DNA from: Citrifermentans bemidjiense Bem
GTDB lineage: Bacteria; Desulfobacterota; Desulfuromonadia; Geobacterales; Geobacteraceae
Assembly (NCBI RefSeq): GCF_000020725.1
Contig: NC_011146.1
Span: forward strand, 3,285,501 to 3,349,500
Direction of reading: 5' to 3'
Length of the DNA stretch: 64,000 bases
Within the stretch, counting starts at the first letter, position 1. Each line of letters begins with the position of its first letter. Shown here piece by piece: positions 1 through 8,406 of this stretch. The translations under genes were made by a program, and so were the position numbers. The notes beneath the pieces are model-generated. The model ran no database searches. It was not told the DNA's origin and saw only the letters and a list, made by a program, of their open reading frames with translations.

Positions 1-1
1 C

Positions 2-1006
2 ACCAACCAGAACATCGACCAGATGCGTTTAACGGTCACCGAGGTAAACCGCGCAGCGGAAGAGACTTCGGGGTTGAACCAGGTGGCGGAGGAGATCCAC
101 AAGATCATCGCCAGCATCACGGACATAGCGGACCAGACCAACCTTTTGGCGCTCAATGCCGCCATCGAGGCCGCAAGGGCAGGAGAACAGGGTCGCGGCT
201 TTGCCGTAGTGGCCGACGAGGTCCGCAATCTCGCCACACGTACCTCGAGGGAGACCCAAGAGATCACCAGGATCATCTCGTCCCTGGCGGAACAGGTAAC
301 CGCTACCATGGGGACCATGGAACGGATCGTCGAACGCGTCAACGGCGGCGAGCAAAAGACCCTGCAGACGGCCCAGATAATACAGAGCATGGCCTCCTCC
401 GTCCGCGAGACCTCCGCGGCCAGCCGGCGCATCTCCGATGCGAGCAAATCGCAGATGGAGCGGCTCACGCAGTTGCAGCAAAGCCAGGAATCGCTCTTCC
501 ACACCATAAAGGACAACGGGGCCAAGATCGGGGTCACCGCCACCATCAGCGGGGACCTCAACGCCGTCACCAAGCAGTTCAACCGCCTGCTGGACAACTT
601 CACCTTCAGTACCGAAACCGAAATCGAGCGTTCCGCGCGCGAGCAGCGGCAGTACCCGCGCGCGAACAACGGGCTTCTGGCCGTGATGCGCGAGGCAGGC
701 TCGCAGCAGGAGATCCAGGGAATTACCAGCGATTTCAGCATGACCGGGCTCCAGCTGCGCATCGCCGCGCAGGCCGGCCTCAAAGAGGGGCAACTCGTCG
801 AGGTGGAACTGATGACTCCCGGCACTTCCCTGGACGAATTCGAGCAACAGGAGCCGCTCAAGATCGCTGCGCGGGTGGTGTGGCTCCGTACCAACCATGA
901 GGGTGCCGCCTGCGGCCTTGAATTCAACCCCCTGGTCCCGGCACAACAGCAGCGCCTGGAAGCCTGCTTCCGGCATTTCAAGAAGAACTCCCGCTTCAAA
1001 AGCTAG
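2..1006 (+). CDS. Methyl-accepting chemotaxis protein with C-terminal PilZ domain (5-prime truncated by window edge)
   Basis: This is the C-terminal part of a chemoreceptor; the reading frame is already open at base 2, so sensor, membrane and HAMP parts lie outside the window. The first ~180 residues seen are the cytoplasmic signalling helices, with the highly conserved hairpin tip ([20 protein letters not shown]) that binds CheA/CheW. After a short linker, the last ~115 residues look like a PilZ domain: an RxxxR motif (RQYPR, about 646-660) and a D-x-S-x-x-G motif (DFSMTG, about 731-748), the two signatures that bind cyclic di-GMP. By family knowledge this would let c-di-GMP modulate chemotaxis signalling; that is inference. 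A strong terminator follows directly. Confidence 0.93.
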   Translation, partial: TNQNIDQMRLTVTEVNRAAEETSGLNQVAEEIHKIIASITDIADQTNLLALNAAIEAARAGEQGRGFAVVADEVRNLATRTSRETQEITRIISSLAEQVTATMGTMERIVERVNGGEQKTLQTAQIIQSMASSVRETSAASRRISDASKSQMERLTQLQQSQESLFHTIKDNGAKIGVTATISGDLNAVTKQFNRLLDNFTFSTETEIERSAREQRQYPRANNGLLAVMREAGSQQEIQGITSDFSMTGLQLRIAAQAGLKEGQLVEVELMTPGTSLDEFEQQEPLKIAARVVWLRTNHEGAACGLEFNPLVPAQQQRLEACFRHFKKNSRFKS

Positions 1007-1046
1007 CGAGGCGGAAGCGCCGCCGGCGCTGCAGCGATCTCGGACA

Positions 1047-1077
1047 GAAAGGCACTTGGAATTCCAGGTGCCTTTTC
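1047..1077 (+). terminator. Rho-independent terminator after the MCP-PilZ gene
   Basis: A 9-bp stem (GGCACTTGG / CCAGGTGCC, one G-U pair) with an AATT loop is flanked by AAA on the left and TTTT on the right, 40 bases after the stop codon of the chemoreceptor. Confidence 0.85.
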
Positions 1078-1173
1078 GCGTGATGCCCTGGCAAAGATTG
1101 CGGGATCGCAACCTAAGCTATACACTCTTCAACAGAAAACCAACCGGCGGCATCCAACGACGGGGTGGGCATT

Positions 1174-1851
1174 ATGGGCGAGATGACGTGGCAGGCTGAA
1201 CGATTCGCTGCAGCATTGCGGGAAAAGCTGCAGGAGACACTGGGCCGGGAACCGAGTCTCCTGTCGTTAAATGAGGCATTGACCGCATGCAGCGCTGCCG
1301 CCGAGAAGGTCTGCGCCGGGCGCCCCATGGCCTGTGCTCCCGGTTGTCCTTCCTGCTGCGTTCTCAACGTGGCGGTACTGCTTCCGGAGGCCATACTGAT
1401 AGCTATGCGGCTGCGCAAAACGCTCCCGCCGTCGGAGCTTAGCCATCTGCAGCGCACACTGTCTGCCCACCGTTCGTGGACGCGCTGGATGGACGACGAG
1501 GAAAGAATCATCAAGCGCGCCGTCTGCCCCTTTCTCGACAGCTACGGCAGTTGCTGCATCCACGAGGTGCGCCCGCTGGCCTGCCGGGGCGCAGCCTCAC
1601 TGGATGCTGATTGCTGCCGCAAGGCCTTCTCCCCCATCATCACTGACGACCCCCGCCTGGTCCCCGCCGACCTGCTGAGGCAGGCAGCCTACGACGAGGC
1701 CTTTTCCACCCTGGGCAAGGCCCTCAAATCCAGTGGTCTCGACGACCGCAGCATCGAATTGGGTACAGGTGTGCTGGCGTTCCTGGAAGAGCCGGAGTAC
1801 CTGGAGCTCTTCAGCGGCCGCGGACGGCTCCCCGACTCCCTCTGGCGCTGA
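1174..1851 (+). CDS. YkgJ-family cysteine cluster protein
   Basis: A 225-residue cytoplasmic protein of the YkgJ/FliB-like zinc- or iron-chelating family (PF03692). The visible signature is a set of cysteines: CAPGCPSCC near residue 50, then CPF, CC, C-RG and CC further on, in the order expected of the family, including the R-P-L-A-C-R-G motif. Members are thought to bind a metal or Fe-S cluster, but the reaction is not established. Start chosen at ATG 1174, preceded by a GGGGTGGG stretch; a GTG at 1165 is an alternative. It lies alone between a terminator and a convergent cupin gene, whose stop codon it abuts (no spacer). Confidence 0.75.
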   Translation: MGEMTWQAERFAAALREKLQETLGREPSLLSLNEALTACSAAAEKVCAGRPMACAPGCPSCCVLNVAVLLPEAILIAMRLRKTLPPSELSHLQRTLSAHRSWTRWMDDEERIIKRAVCPFLDSYGSCCIHEVRPLACRGAASLDADCCRKAFSPIITDDPRLVPADLLRQAAYDEAFSTLGKALKSSGLDDRSIELGTGVLAFLEEPEYLELFSGRGRLPDSLWR

Positions 1852-2325
1852 CTACTGCCCTTTTTTCCCGCCTTGATCCACCAGTTTCAGGCTCCACGGT
1901 CCATTGGTAGCGATCTGCAGGACCGTTTCCTGGTCCACCCAAGCGTTGTGAACCGTCCTGGGCGCAAGGGCGAAATAGCTTCCGGCCGGAAGCACCGTCG
2001 GATTATCCGGCGTCTTCCCCATGGCGAGTTTGACAGTCCCGGAAATCACCGTTACCCGCTCCACCCCCTCGTGGAAATGGGGGGCTATGGTGGTACCGGC
2101 GGGGAGTTTGAGACGCACAGCGAAGTACCCGCTCTTCTTCGGGTCACCGTCCAGGACCGCCATCTGCGAGGTCGGAAGCTCTGCCGGGCCGCTCTTCCAT
2201 TCCAACTGGTCCGGGGTAAGAATCACCTGCTTGGCCGGCTGAACAGTCTGCTTTTTCGGTGCTGCCGTCACGACCGACGCGAACGACACACATGCCACTG
2301 ACAGTACCAAGATCCTCTTGATCAT
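1852..2325 (-). CDS. Exported cupin-domain protein
   Basis: A 157-residue protein with a Sec signal peptide (MIKRILVLSVACVSFASVVTAA) followed by a single small beta-barrel cupin domain. The cupin metal site is visible as H-F-H-E-G (HFHEGVERVTVISG) with the second motif around PAGSYFALAPRTVHNAW, the second histidine being in TVHN. Small exported cupins of this kind are often annotated as DUF4437-like or generic cupin 2; no substrate can be assigned. It is transcribed toward the YkgJ-family gene with which it shares its end. Confidence 0.8.
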   Translation of the reverse strand: MIKRILVLSVACVSFASVVTAAPKKQTVQPAKQVILTPDQLEWKSGPAELPTSQMAVLDGDPKKSGYFAVRLKLPAGTTIAPHFHEGVERVTVISGTVKLAMGKTPDNPTVLPAGSYFALAPRTVHNAWVDQETVLQIATNGPWSLKLVDQGGKKGQ

Positions 2326-2522
2326 AACGCCTCCACTGTTAGTTTATTTTAAGACGCCGACAACTATAGGGATAATTTTGCAGTAGTCAACCTGACGGTC
2401 GCACTTCGATCTTGGGACCTGGGAAGTTTCTCAAGAATCCATCTGTCTTTGAAGGGGGCGCAGCAGAGAAGGCGGGGTAGAAAGTCGAGGATCGATGGGT
2501 GGGGTGGCTCGAAAAGAGTTCG

Positions 2523-2560
2523 GCTGCGCCGGTACCATGCAGCGATGGTACAGGCGCAGC
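2523..2560 (-). terminator. Large inverted repeat, probable terminator of the MCP gene
   Basis: Arms GCTGCGCC plus GGTACCAT pair with ATGGTAC plus GGCGCAGC around a GCAGCG loop, just after the stop codon of the minus-strand chemoreceptor. The T-run TATTTTTT lies on the plus-strand side, so minus-strand termination would depend on the weaker ACTCTTTTC tract. Confidence 0.5.
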
Positions 2561-2570
2561 TGATTATTTT

Positions 2571-3749
2571 TTAGAGGTGGAACTGTCGCACCAGGCGCTC
2601 CAGTTGATCGGCCTGAGAGGAAAGCGTTGCCGCAGCGGTGACGGCGCCGGCGGTTTCATGGGCGTTGCGCTGGATGACCTCGGTCACCTGCTGGACGTTG
2701 CGAGAGATCTCCCCGCTGGTGGCTGTCTGCTGCTCCGCAGCCGTCACGATCTGGTTGATCTGCATGGTGACCTCGGAGATCTTTCCGGTGATCTCCTCGA
2801 GGGCCTCCCCGGATTTCCTCGAGTACCCCGTCCCTTTCTCCACCTCGGTGACGCTGCTTTCCATCGCCGTTACGGCGTGTCTGGTCTCGGTCTGGATCGC
2901 CTTGATCATCTCTCCGATCTCGCGCGTGGCGCGCGTGGTGCGCTCCGCAAGGGCGCGCACTTCGTCGGCCACCACCGCAAATCCGCGCCCCTGCTCCCCT
3001 GCCCTTGCAGCTTCGATGGCGGCATTGAGCGCCAGCAGGTTGGTCTGGTCCGCGATGTCCTCGATGGTCCCTACGATTTCTCCGATCTGATCCGAACGTG
3101 CCCCCAATCCTTCGACGGTTCCGGCGGCATCCTTTACCCGGGCAGCTATCACTTCCATCCCCTCGAGGGTCTGATGCACGACGTTGGCTCCGGACTGCGC
3201 GGTGTCCGTCGCCTGGCTGGAGTTGGTAGCGGCCCTCATGCAGTTTTGCGCTATGTCTCCCGAGGTTGCAGCCATCTCCTCGCTCGCCACGGCAACGGCG
3301 TTGGTCTGGGAGGCGACGTCTTCGGTTCCGGCAGCGATCTGCGTGGCGCTGGAATGTACTTGCCGGGAAGCCTTGGTGAGGTCTTCGGAGGTATGGGATA
3401 TCTGGGAGACTATTTCCCGCAAGGTGTCTTGCAGCGAACCTATGGAGCGGATGATGGTGCTGATTTCGTTGTTGCGTTTCGGGGCGATTTTCTGGGTCAG
3501 ATCTCCCTCGGTCATCTTGGCCAAATATCCCTGGATCCGGGCTAGTGCGTCGTTGACCGTCCAGTAAAGGAGCGCGCTGAAGATGATGCCGAGTATCACG
3601 AAAACTGTGGTCGAGATGATGGCGATTGAAGCGGAGAAGGATCTCCCCACTATGACTGCTGCAATGATGCAGAAACTGTAGCAGGCGGAGAGAAAGAGTA
3701 TCCGTGTCTTGATTTTCAGTCGCAGATAAACATCTAAGAAAATATTCAT
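2571..3749 (-). CDS. Methyl-accepting chemotaxis protein without periplasmic sensor domain
   Basis: A 392-residue chemoreceptor. Two hydrophobic helices lie close together near residues 16-35 and 42-64 with almost no periplasmic loop, followed by a HAMP domain (about 65-115) and a full methylation/signalling domain with the conserved tip motif [20 protein letters not shown] and the [13 protein letters not shown] helix. Ligand sensing must therefore occur in or near the membrane or through a partner. Start chosen at 3749 (MNIFLD); an upstream ATG at 3776 in the same frame would place the start only ~15 bases from the predicted transcription start. A consensus sigma-28 promoter precedes it, so it is likely a member of the flagellar/chemotaxis regulon. 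Confidence 0.9.
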   Translation of the reverse strand: MNIFLDVYLRLKIKTRILFLSACYSFCIIAAVIVGRSFSASIAIISTTVFVILGIIFSALLYWTVNDALARIQGYLAKMTEGDLTQKIAPKRNNEISTIIRSIGSLQDTLREIVSQISHTSEDLTKASRQVHSSATQIAAGTEDVASQTNAVAVASEEMAATSGDIAQNCMRAATNSSQATDTAQSGANVVHQTLEGMEVIAARVKDAAGTVEGLGARSDQIGEIVGTIEDIADQTNLLALNAAIEAARAGEQGRGFAVVADEVRALAERTTRATREIGEMIKAIQTETRHAVTAMESSVTEVEKGTGYSRKSGEALEEITGKISEVTMQINQIVTAAEQQTATSGEISRNVQQVTEVIQRNAHETAGAVTAAATLSSQADQLERLVRQFHL

Positions 3750-3797
3750 GTTTGCACCTGTAGGAGCTGTTGTCAACGAACTGCCGATTTTTCTCCC

Positions 3798-3824
3798 TTA
3801 TCGGCAACAAAACCCTTGGCTTTA
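3798..3824 (-). promoter_or_regulatory. Sigma-28 (FliA) promoter of the MCP gene
   Basis: On the minus strand the sequence reads TAAA, 15 bases, GCCGATAA, which is an exact match to the enterobacterial FliA consensus TAAA-N15-GCCGATAA. Transcription would start near 3791, giving a leader of about 42 bases to the ATG at 3749. Confidence 0.85.
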
Positions 3825-3907
3825 ATGGTAATTTCTAACATTTAAAAGAATAAGGACCGCCACGGGTGAAGGTTTGACAGTATGGGGTGTCTGGCATCAA
3901 AAAATTC

Positions 3908-3936
3908 TTTACAACTGGCATAACAGCGAATACAAT
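3908..3936 (+). promoter_or_regulatory. Sigma-70 type promoter of the Lrp-lysA operon
   Basis: TTTACA and TACAAT, each one mismatch from consensus, are separated by exactly 17 bases and lie 25 bases before the ATG of the Lrp-family gene. Confidence 0.7.
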
Positions 3937-3960
3937 TCGCCCTAGGCGGTGTAAACGAGA

Positions 3961-4425
3961 ATGATTGACGACATAGACATTCACATACTGGAAATCCTTC
4001 AGGAGAAAGCTCGGATCCCGAACGCCGAGGTTGCCCGGCAAGTCGGTATGGCTCCTTCTGCCGTCTTAGAGCGGATCCGGAAGCTGGAGGAACGCGGCAT
4101 CGTAGAGGGGTACGAAGTAAGGCTGAACCCCGTTTGTTTTCACCAGGGGTTAGCCGCCTTCGTTTTCATAGAAGCGGAAGGGAATTCCAGCGAGACGGCC
4201 GAGGCGCTAGCCGGCATGACTTCCGTCCAGGAGGTGCACCAGGTGGTCGGTCCGGACGGTTTCCTGGTGAAGCTGAGAACCGCCGACAACGCGACCCTTG
4301 CCCGGATTTTGCGCCACCAGATCCAGCCGCTCAAGGGGGTCAAGTCGACCCGCACCCAGATCGTCCTGGAGACCGTAAAGGAAACCAGAAGGGTCGATCT
4401 GGTGCATGCCGAGCGAGACCTTTAA
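3961..4425 (+). CDS. Lrp/AsnC family transcriptional regulator
   Basis: A 154-residue regulator with the standard two-part layout: an N-terminal winged helix-turn-helix (IDDIDIHILEILQEKAR, then NAEVARQVGMAPSAVLERIRKLEERGIVEGY) and a C-terminal RAM ligand-binding domain ending near residue 140. The family binds amino acids and acts locally or globally on amino-acid metabolism. Only 49 bases separate it from lysA on the same strand, so an operon and regulation of lysine synthesis by a small effector are a reasonable inference. Confidence 0.92.
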   Translation: MIDDIDIHILEILQEKARIPNAEVARQVGMAPSAVLERIRKLEERGIVEGYEVRLNPVCFHQGLAAFVFIEAEGNSSETAEALAGMTSVQEVHQVVGPDGFLVKLRTADNATLARILRHQIQPLKGVKSTRTQIVLETVKETRRVDLVHAERDL

Positions 4426-4474
4426 CAAGCGACGCAGCGAAGAGCAATTAATAAAGCCAGAGGAGACCTATTCA

Positions 4475-5740
4475 ATGCCGATGTCAGCTTCTTTCAAGGA
4501 CCGCCTGTTCCCCCGCATCCCGCAGATCCAGCAGCACTTCCAGACCCCGTTCCACATCTACGATGAATCCGGCATCAGGGAAACCGGCGCGCAGCTGGTC
4601 AAGGCCTTCTCCGGCATCCCCGGGTTCCGCGAGTTCTTTGCGGTAAAGGCGCTTCCCAACCGCGAAATTCTGAAGCTCATGAAAGAGATGGGCTTCGGTT
4701 TCGACTGCAGCTCCATTCCCGAGGTGATCCTCGCCCGCGAACTCGGGGCAAGGCCTGAAGACATCATGTTCACCTCCAACAACACCAGCCAGGAAGAGTT
4801 CGATTTCGCTACCCAGGACGGCGGGTGCATCATGAACCTCGACGACATCTCCCTCATCGAAAAGGTGCCGCACTTCCCGGAGATGATCTGCTTCCGCTAC
4901 AACCCGGGACCGCGCCGCACCGGCAACGTGATCATCGGCAACCCCGAAGAGGCGAAGTACGGCGTTTCGCACGAACAGGTCGTAGAGGCCTACCGCCAGG
5001 CGAAGGAGCGCGGCGCCACCCGCTTCGGCCTGCACACCATGGTAGCCTCCAACGAGCTGGACTACACCTACATCGTCGAGACCGCGCGCATGGTACTCGA
5101 GGTAGCCGAGGAAGTCGAAGCTGCTTTGGGCATCAAGTTCGAGTTCGTCAACATCGGCGGCGGCTTCGGCATCCCCTATCGTCCGGAACAAAAGACGCTC
5201 GATCTGGCCAGGATGTCGGCCGAGGTCACCGAGCTCTTCGACGGCTTCCGCAAGCGCCACGGCCACGCACCCGCGATGTTCATGGAAAGCGGCCGCTTCA
5301 TGACCGGCCCCCACGGCGCCCTGGTCACTACCGCCATCAACAGCAAGGACACCTACCGCAGGTACATCGGCGTCGACGCCTGTATGTCCGCGCTGATGCG
5401 CCCTGCCCTTTACGGCGCCTACCACCATATCGACGTCCTCGGCAAGGACCGGGACCCGAAAACCGAGATCTACGACGTGGTCGGTTCGCTTTGCGAGAAT
5501 AACGACAAATTCGCGGTACAGCGCGAACTCCAGCCGATCGAGGACGGCGACATCCTTGTCATCCATGATTCCGGCGCCCACGGCCACGCCATGGGGTTCC
5601 AGTACAACGGCCGCCTGCGTCCCAAGGAGCTGATGCTGCGCGCCGACGGTCGCGTCGAGCTGATAAGAAGGGCCGAGACCGTGGAGGATTACTTCGCCAC
5701 CTACGACTTCGAGCCCTCCGTCCTCCCCGCCGGCGCCTAA
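4475..5740 (+). CDS. lysA: Diaminopimelate decarboxylase-like fold-III PLP enzyme
   Basis: A 421-residue alanine-racemase-fold PLP decarboxylase. The PLP lysine is Lys58 in FFAVKALPN, the glycine-rich phosphate loop is NIGGGFGIPY, and GSLCENNDKF near Cys340 matches the C-E-x-x-D active-site segment of meso-diaminopimelate decarboxylases, which release L-lysine. Residues at the usual HIGS position read GLHTMVAS, and the substrate-side R-x-x-Y loop is divergent, so specificity for a related substrate cannot be excluded. Start at 4475 is supported by an AGAGGAGA ribosome-binding site. It follows an Lrp-family gene and ends at a strong terminator. Confidence 0.82.
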   Translation: MPMSASFKDRLFPRIPQIQQHFQTPFHIYDESGIRETGAQLVKAFSGIPGFREFFAVKALPNREILKLMKEMGFGFDCSSIPEVILARELGARPEDIMFTSNNTSQEEFDFATQDGGCIMNLDDISLIEKVPHFPEMICFRYNPGPRRTGNVIIGNPEEAKYGVSHEQVVEAYRQAKERGATRFGLHTMVASNELDYTYIVETARMVLEVAEEVEAALGIKFEFVNIGGGFGIPYRPEQKTLDLARMSAEVTELFDGFRKRHGHAPAMFMESGRFMTGPHGALVTTAINSKDTYRRYIGVDACMSALMRPALYGAYHHIDVLGKDRDPKTEIYDVVGSLCENNDKFAVQRELQPIEDGDILVIHDSGAHGHAMGFQYNGRLRPKELMLRADGRVELIRRAETVEDYFATYDFEPSVLPAGA

Positions 5741-5772
5741 AGCGCGCAGACGGAACAAGGTCGCAAAACGAC

Positions 5773-5806
5773 AAAGGCATCCGGCTATAAGGCCGGATGC
5801 CTTTTC
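5773..5806 (+). terminator. Rho-independent terminator after lysA
   Basis: A 10-bp stem GGCATCCGGC / GCCGGATGCC with a TATAAG loop, preceded by AAA and followed by TTTT. Confidence 0.9.
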
Positions 5807-5848
5807 TAGTTATTGCTACCGGAAATGTCGCCGCTTAGAGGAGGCGGT

Positions 5849-6556
5849 TTATTGAGGGGGGAGCACCTTCCCTTTCAATCCCAGGCGCTCCAACTCAGCC
5901 AGTTTCTCCTTGGCCACCTGCTCGGTAGCGAAACAGCCGGCGTTGATGACGTAGGTCGAAACAGGAACCGTTGCCTCTTTCAGCTCCGACCGAATCCCCT
6001 TGCCGGAAAGACGCTTCTGTTCGTCGAGAGCAGCCTGGTGCTCGAAATAGGACCCTGCATAGACACGGAAGGTCCCGCCTTTGTCCTTGAGCATGAACAG
6101 GTCGGCACTTACCTTCCGCAGCTTGTTCAGCATTTTCCTTGCCGCGCCTTCGTCGCTGAATTCACCCACTTGGATCCGCAACATCACTTCCACTTTCTGG
6201 CCGCCGGGCCCGACAACCGGCATAAGCCCCGCCTTTTTAACCGCCTTTTTCCCCTTAACGAGAGCGTTCTTCCCGATAAACTCTCCAACTTCTATGGCAT
6301 AGGTCCCCGGGACGCTTGCAGAGGTATCCCGGCAGGCTGTTTCTGTTTCCTCCCCCTTTACGGCATCGACAGGCAGAGCGACCGGAACCGAGAGTACGGG
6401 AGCAGGCGTGGCGACTGCAGCGACAGCAGGAGTGACGTCCTGGTAATGCGCCTTGGCCGTAGTCATCATCGCAGCTTCGTCAGATTGCGCATGTGACACA
6501 AGCGGACAGCAAAAGACAAACAGCATCGACACCACAAGCATCCCGTTCTTGAGCAT
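5849..6556 (-). CDS. Exported SPOR-domain protein
   Basis: A 235-residue protein with an N-terminal signal peptide (MLKNGMLVVSMLFVFCCPLVSHA), a proline/alanine/valine-rich linker and two tandem SPOR-like units in the C-terminal half: VMLRIQVGEFSDEGAARKML followed by FRVYAGSYFEHQAAL, then TYVINAGCFATEQVAKEKL. SPOR domains bind denuded glycan strands of septal peptidoglycan, so a periplasmic cell-envelope role is likely. Start at 6556 is chosen because it gives a good signal peptide and is preceded by a GAGGATA ribosome-binding site; upstream in-frame ATGs exist to 6610. The gene is convergent with lysA and shares the bidirectional terminator region. Confidence 0.78.
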   Translation of the reverse strand: MLKNGMLVVSMLFVFCCPLVSHAQSDEAAMMTTAKAHYQDVTPAVAAVATPAPVLSVPVALPVDAVKGEETETACRDTSASVPGTYAIEVGEFIGKNALVKGKKAVKKAGLMPVVGPGGQKVEVMLRIQVGEFSDEGAARKMLNKLRKVSADLFMLKDKGGTFRVYAGSYFEHQAALDEQKRLSGKGIRSELKEATVPVSTYVINAGCFATEQVAKEKLAELERLGLKGKVLPPQ

Positions 6557-6989
6557 TGTATCCTCGCCGACAGTTACAGAATCATTGGCCGCAACGTGCA
6601 GAACCATCAAAAGCCGACAGCACGGCCACGGAGATTATTTCAGGTCTTCGGCAATGTCAAAGGTAATTTATTCACGACCTCCAAGAGAGCGGCCTCTTGA
6701 GGAGACTCGACAGCCGATGTGAAATACATGAGTCTTATCCACTAGGATGTCGGGATTAAATTGATAAAGCAAAAGTTGTCGTCGGTTCCGAAAGTTTGTT
6801 GAGTTCGCGGTTATCCCGTTTATCCCCTTCATCCCTGTTCAAATGGTTTGCATCGTCCCGCACCTGCGTAAGTTCCAGCTCCAAAGAAGAGGTATACCTT
6901 AAAGCCGGCATCGTGGTAAAATGAGCTTGTAGTAACGACAGGGAAATAAATGAGCCGAAGTAGTAACGGCGAAAGCCTGGAGGTAAGTC
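6557..6989. other. 433-base intergenic region between SPOR and CsbD genes
   Basis: Holds the divergent promoters of the SPOR and CsbD-like genes. No open frame with coding character, tRNA or repeat is seen. A TAAAAT hexamer at about 6917 may be the -10 of the CsbD gene but its -35 is not clear. Confidence 0.4.
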
Positions 6990-7205
6990 ATGAGATCCAG
7001 CACGAAAGATACATCAAAGGGTGCGTTACACGAAGCCAAAGGTAAAGTAAAAGAAACAGCCGGTAAGATTTTCAGTAACGTCTCGCTGGAAAGCGAAGGC
7101 AAGGCCGAAAAGATAGCCGGTAAAGTGCAGAAAAACGTCGGCAAAGCCGAAAAAAACGTGGAGAGTCATCTGGAAACCGAAAAAAGCCGTCACGGCAAAT
7201 GGTAA
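6990..7205 (+). CDS. CsbD-family stress protein
   Basis: A 71-residue, highly charged, probably disordered protein with repeated A-K-G-K-V-K-E-T-A-G-K and K-A-E-K-I-A-G-K-V-Q-K segments, the CsbD-like signature. Members are small, abundant and induced by general stress in many bacteria; the molecular role is unknown. A GGAGGTAAGTC ribosome-binding site precedes the ATG, and a strong terminator follows 30 bases after the stop, so it is a one-gene transcript. Confidence 0.85.
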   Translation: MRSSTKDTSKGALHEAKGKVKETAGKIFSNVSLESEGKAEKIAGKVQKNVGKAEKNVESHLETEKSRHGKW

Positions 7206-7235
7206 GGTTTGAAAACCACAATTGACGATATTAAG

Positions 7236-7265
7236 AGCGGGCGGCCAATAGGCCGCCCTTTTTTA
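7236..7265 (+). terminator. Rho-independent terminator after the CsbD-like gene
   Basis: GGGCGGCC / GGCCGCCC stem with an AATA loop followed by TTTTTT. Confidence 0.93.
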
Positions 7266-7388
7266 TCCGGCGCCAAACCTGCGGCACCTCCCCCGAACGC
7301 CCCTGAACAACGATTGCAGCTCCGCCCCTTCCGCATATAATTTGTCGTGTTCGAGCCCGAACCCCATCAGGCTTAAAGGAGGTCCAGC

Positions 7389-7760
7389 ATGCGACCTTGT
7401 TCCCTGCTTTTTGGCATCGCCACCTTCGCCTTATCTAGCGCGTCCCCTGCCTTCGCGCTCATCGGTCTCAACCAGTGCGGGCCGGGAACGAAACCGCCAG
7501 TGCGGATGCATTGCGGCCAGGAGGAACTGCTCCTTGGCTATCGCGACGCAGCAGGCCCCTGCCTCTGGGTCTGCTGTCCTCCCAACAGCGACGGAAGAAC
7601 CTACGACTGCTCAGGCGATCCCACTCCCTCAGACTTCAAACTCGATCTTCGAAACGTCCGCCCCAGGCCTTGGACAGGCGTCTTCACCCCGGGTTCTTCC
7701 TTCTTGAGGCCCGATGCGGAGAAGGATACAGAGGGGGGGATGGTCCAGCCGGCCAAGTAA
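7389..7760 (+). CDS. Small secreted cysteine-rich protein, function unknown
   Basis: A 123-residue protein with a signal peptide (MRPCSLLFGIATFALSSASPAFA). The mature part has six cysteines in NQCGP, MHCGQ, GPCLW, VCC and DCSG, an even number that suggests disulfides in the periplasm, followed by a proline- and charge-rich tail without recognisable domain. A strong AAAGGAGG ribosome-binding site eight bases before the ATG makes it a convincing real gene. No family is recognised. Confidence 0.65.
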   Translation: MRPCSLLFGIATFALSSASPAFALIGLNQCGPGTKPPVRMHCGQEELLLGYRDAAGPCLWVCCPPNSDGRTYDCSGDPTPSDFKLDLRNVRPRPWTGVFTPGSSFLRPDAEKDTEGGMVQPAK

Positions 7761-7832
7761 ATAACGGGGTCGAGATCGGCGACGCGAAATAAGGAGTGGG
7801 AAAAGGCAGGAGGGTGGCTGCGCGGGGCGGTT

Positions 7833-8096
7833 TCAGTCGGCGATTATATGACCACAGTAGGGGCAGACGGTACACGAGGGGTCAAGGTAGCGTTGGCAGT
7901 GAACGAAAGAACATTGCTTCGGTTGTCTCTTGACCACCGTCAAAGTCGGCAAGCTCTGCACACTCTGCACACTCTGCACAATCTCAATCGGCTGCCCGGC
8001 TGCTTGTTTCAGGGGAAGACATTCCAGCGCTTCCTCCATCTGCAGCCGACGTTTTTCCACATTCTGCGCTTTTTTCAGCTTTCCGTTTTTTGACAT
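7833..8096 (-). CDS. Small zinc-ribbon protein with VQS tandem repeat
   Basis: An 87-residue protein. The N-terminal half is basic (MSKNGKLKKAQNVEKRRLQM), the middle holds three VQS tripeptides encoded by three exact 9-base repeats (7954-7980), and the C-terminus is a zinc ribbon: C-x4-C in CSFVHC and C-x2-C-x2-C in CTVCPYC followed by GHII. No family function is recognised. Start at 8096 is used because an in-frame upstream start (8201) would read through a terminator-like hairpin; a G-rich AGGGGGGGAT precedes 8096. Confidence 0.6.
   Translation of the reverse strand: MSKNGKLKKAQNVEKRRLQMEEALECLPLKQAAGQPIEIVQSVQSVQSLPTLTVVKRQPKQCSFVHCQRYLDPSCTVCPYCGHIIAD
7954..7980. repeat. Three tandem 9-base repeats inside the zinc-ribbon gene
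   Basis: CTCTGCACA is repeated three times without mismatch and stays in frame, encoding repeated VQS. Copy number may vary between strains without breaking the frame. Confidence 0.85.
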
Positions 8097-8122
8097 TTCC
8101 GAAGATCCCCCCCTGCGCACAC

Positions 8123-8158
8123 AAAAGGGGGCATCCGTTGAGGATGCCCCCCTTTTAA
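8123..8158. terminator. Bidirectional terminator-like hairpin upstream of the zinc-ribbon gene
   Basis: AAAAGGGGGCATCC pairs with GGATGCCCCCCTTTT around a GTTGA loop. U-runs occur on both strands. It lies between the zinc-ribbon start (8096) and any upstream promoter, so on the minus strand it would be in the leader. The remaining bases to 8406 hold no gene. Confidence 0.7.
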
Positions 8159-8406
8159 ATCTACCTACCACAACCCTCTTCACCATGTCAACCGTCGCCA
8201 AGACCTTTAACTGCGGCGATCTGCGTTATTCCCGTCTTTCGACAAACAGCTATTTTCGTATACGGCCTCCCCACTTGCATTGAGGATGCGGGAGGCTTAG
8301 AATGGCTCATCCGTTTTTGCCCCTGGAATACAGGCAGTTCCGGGCAAGGGAACAAGCAGTCGAGCCAGCGGGGTTCGTAGAGAGCGCCTGCAGCAGGAGT
8401 AAACCC

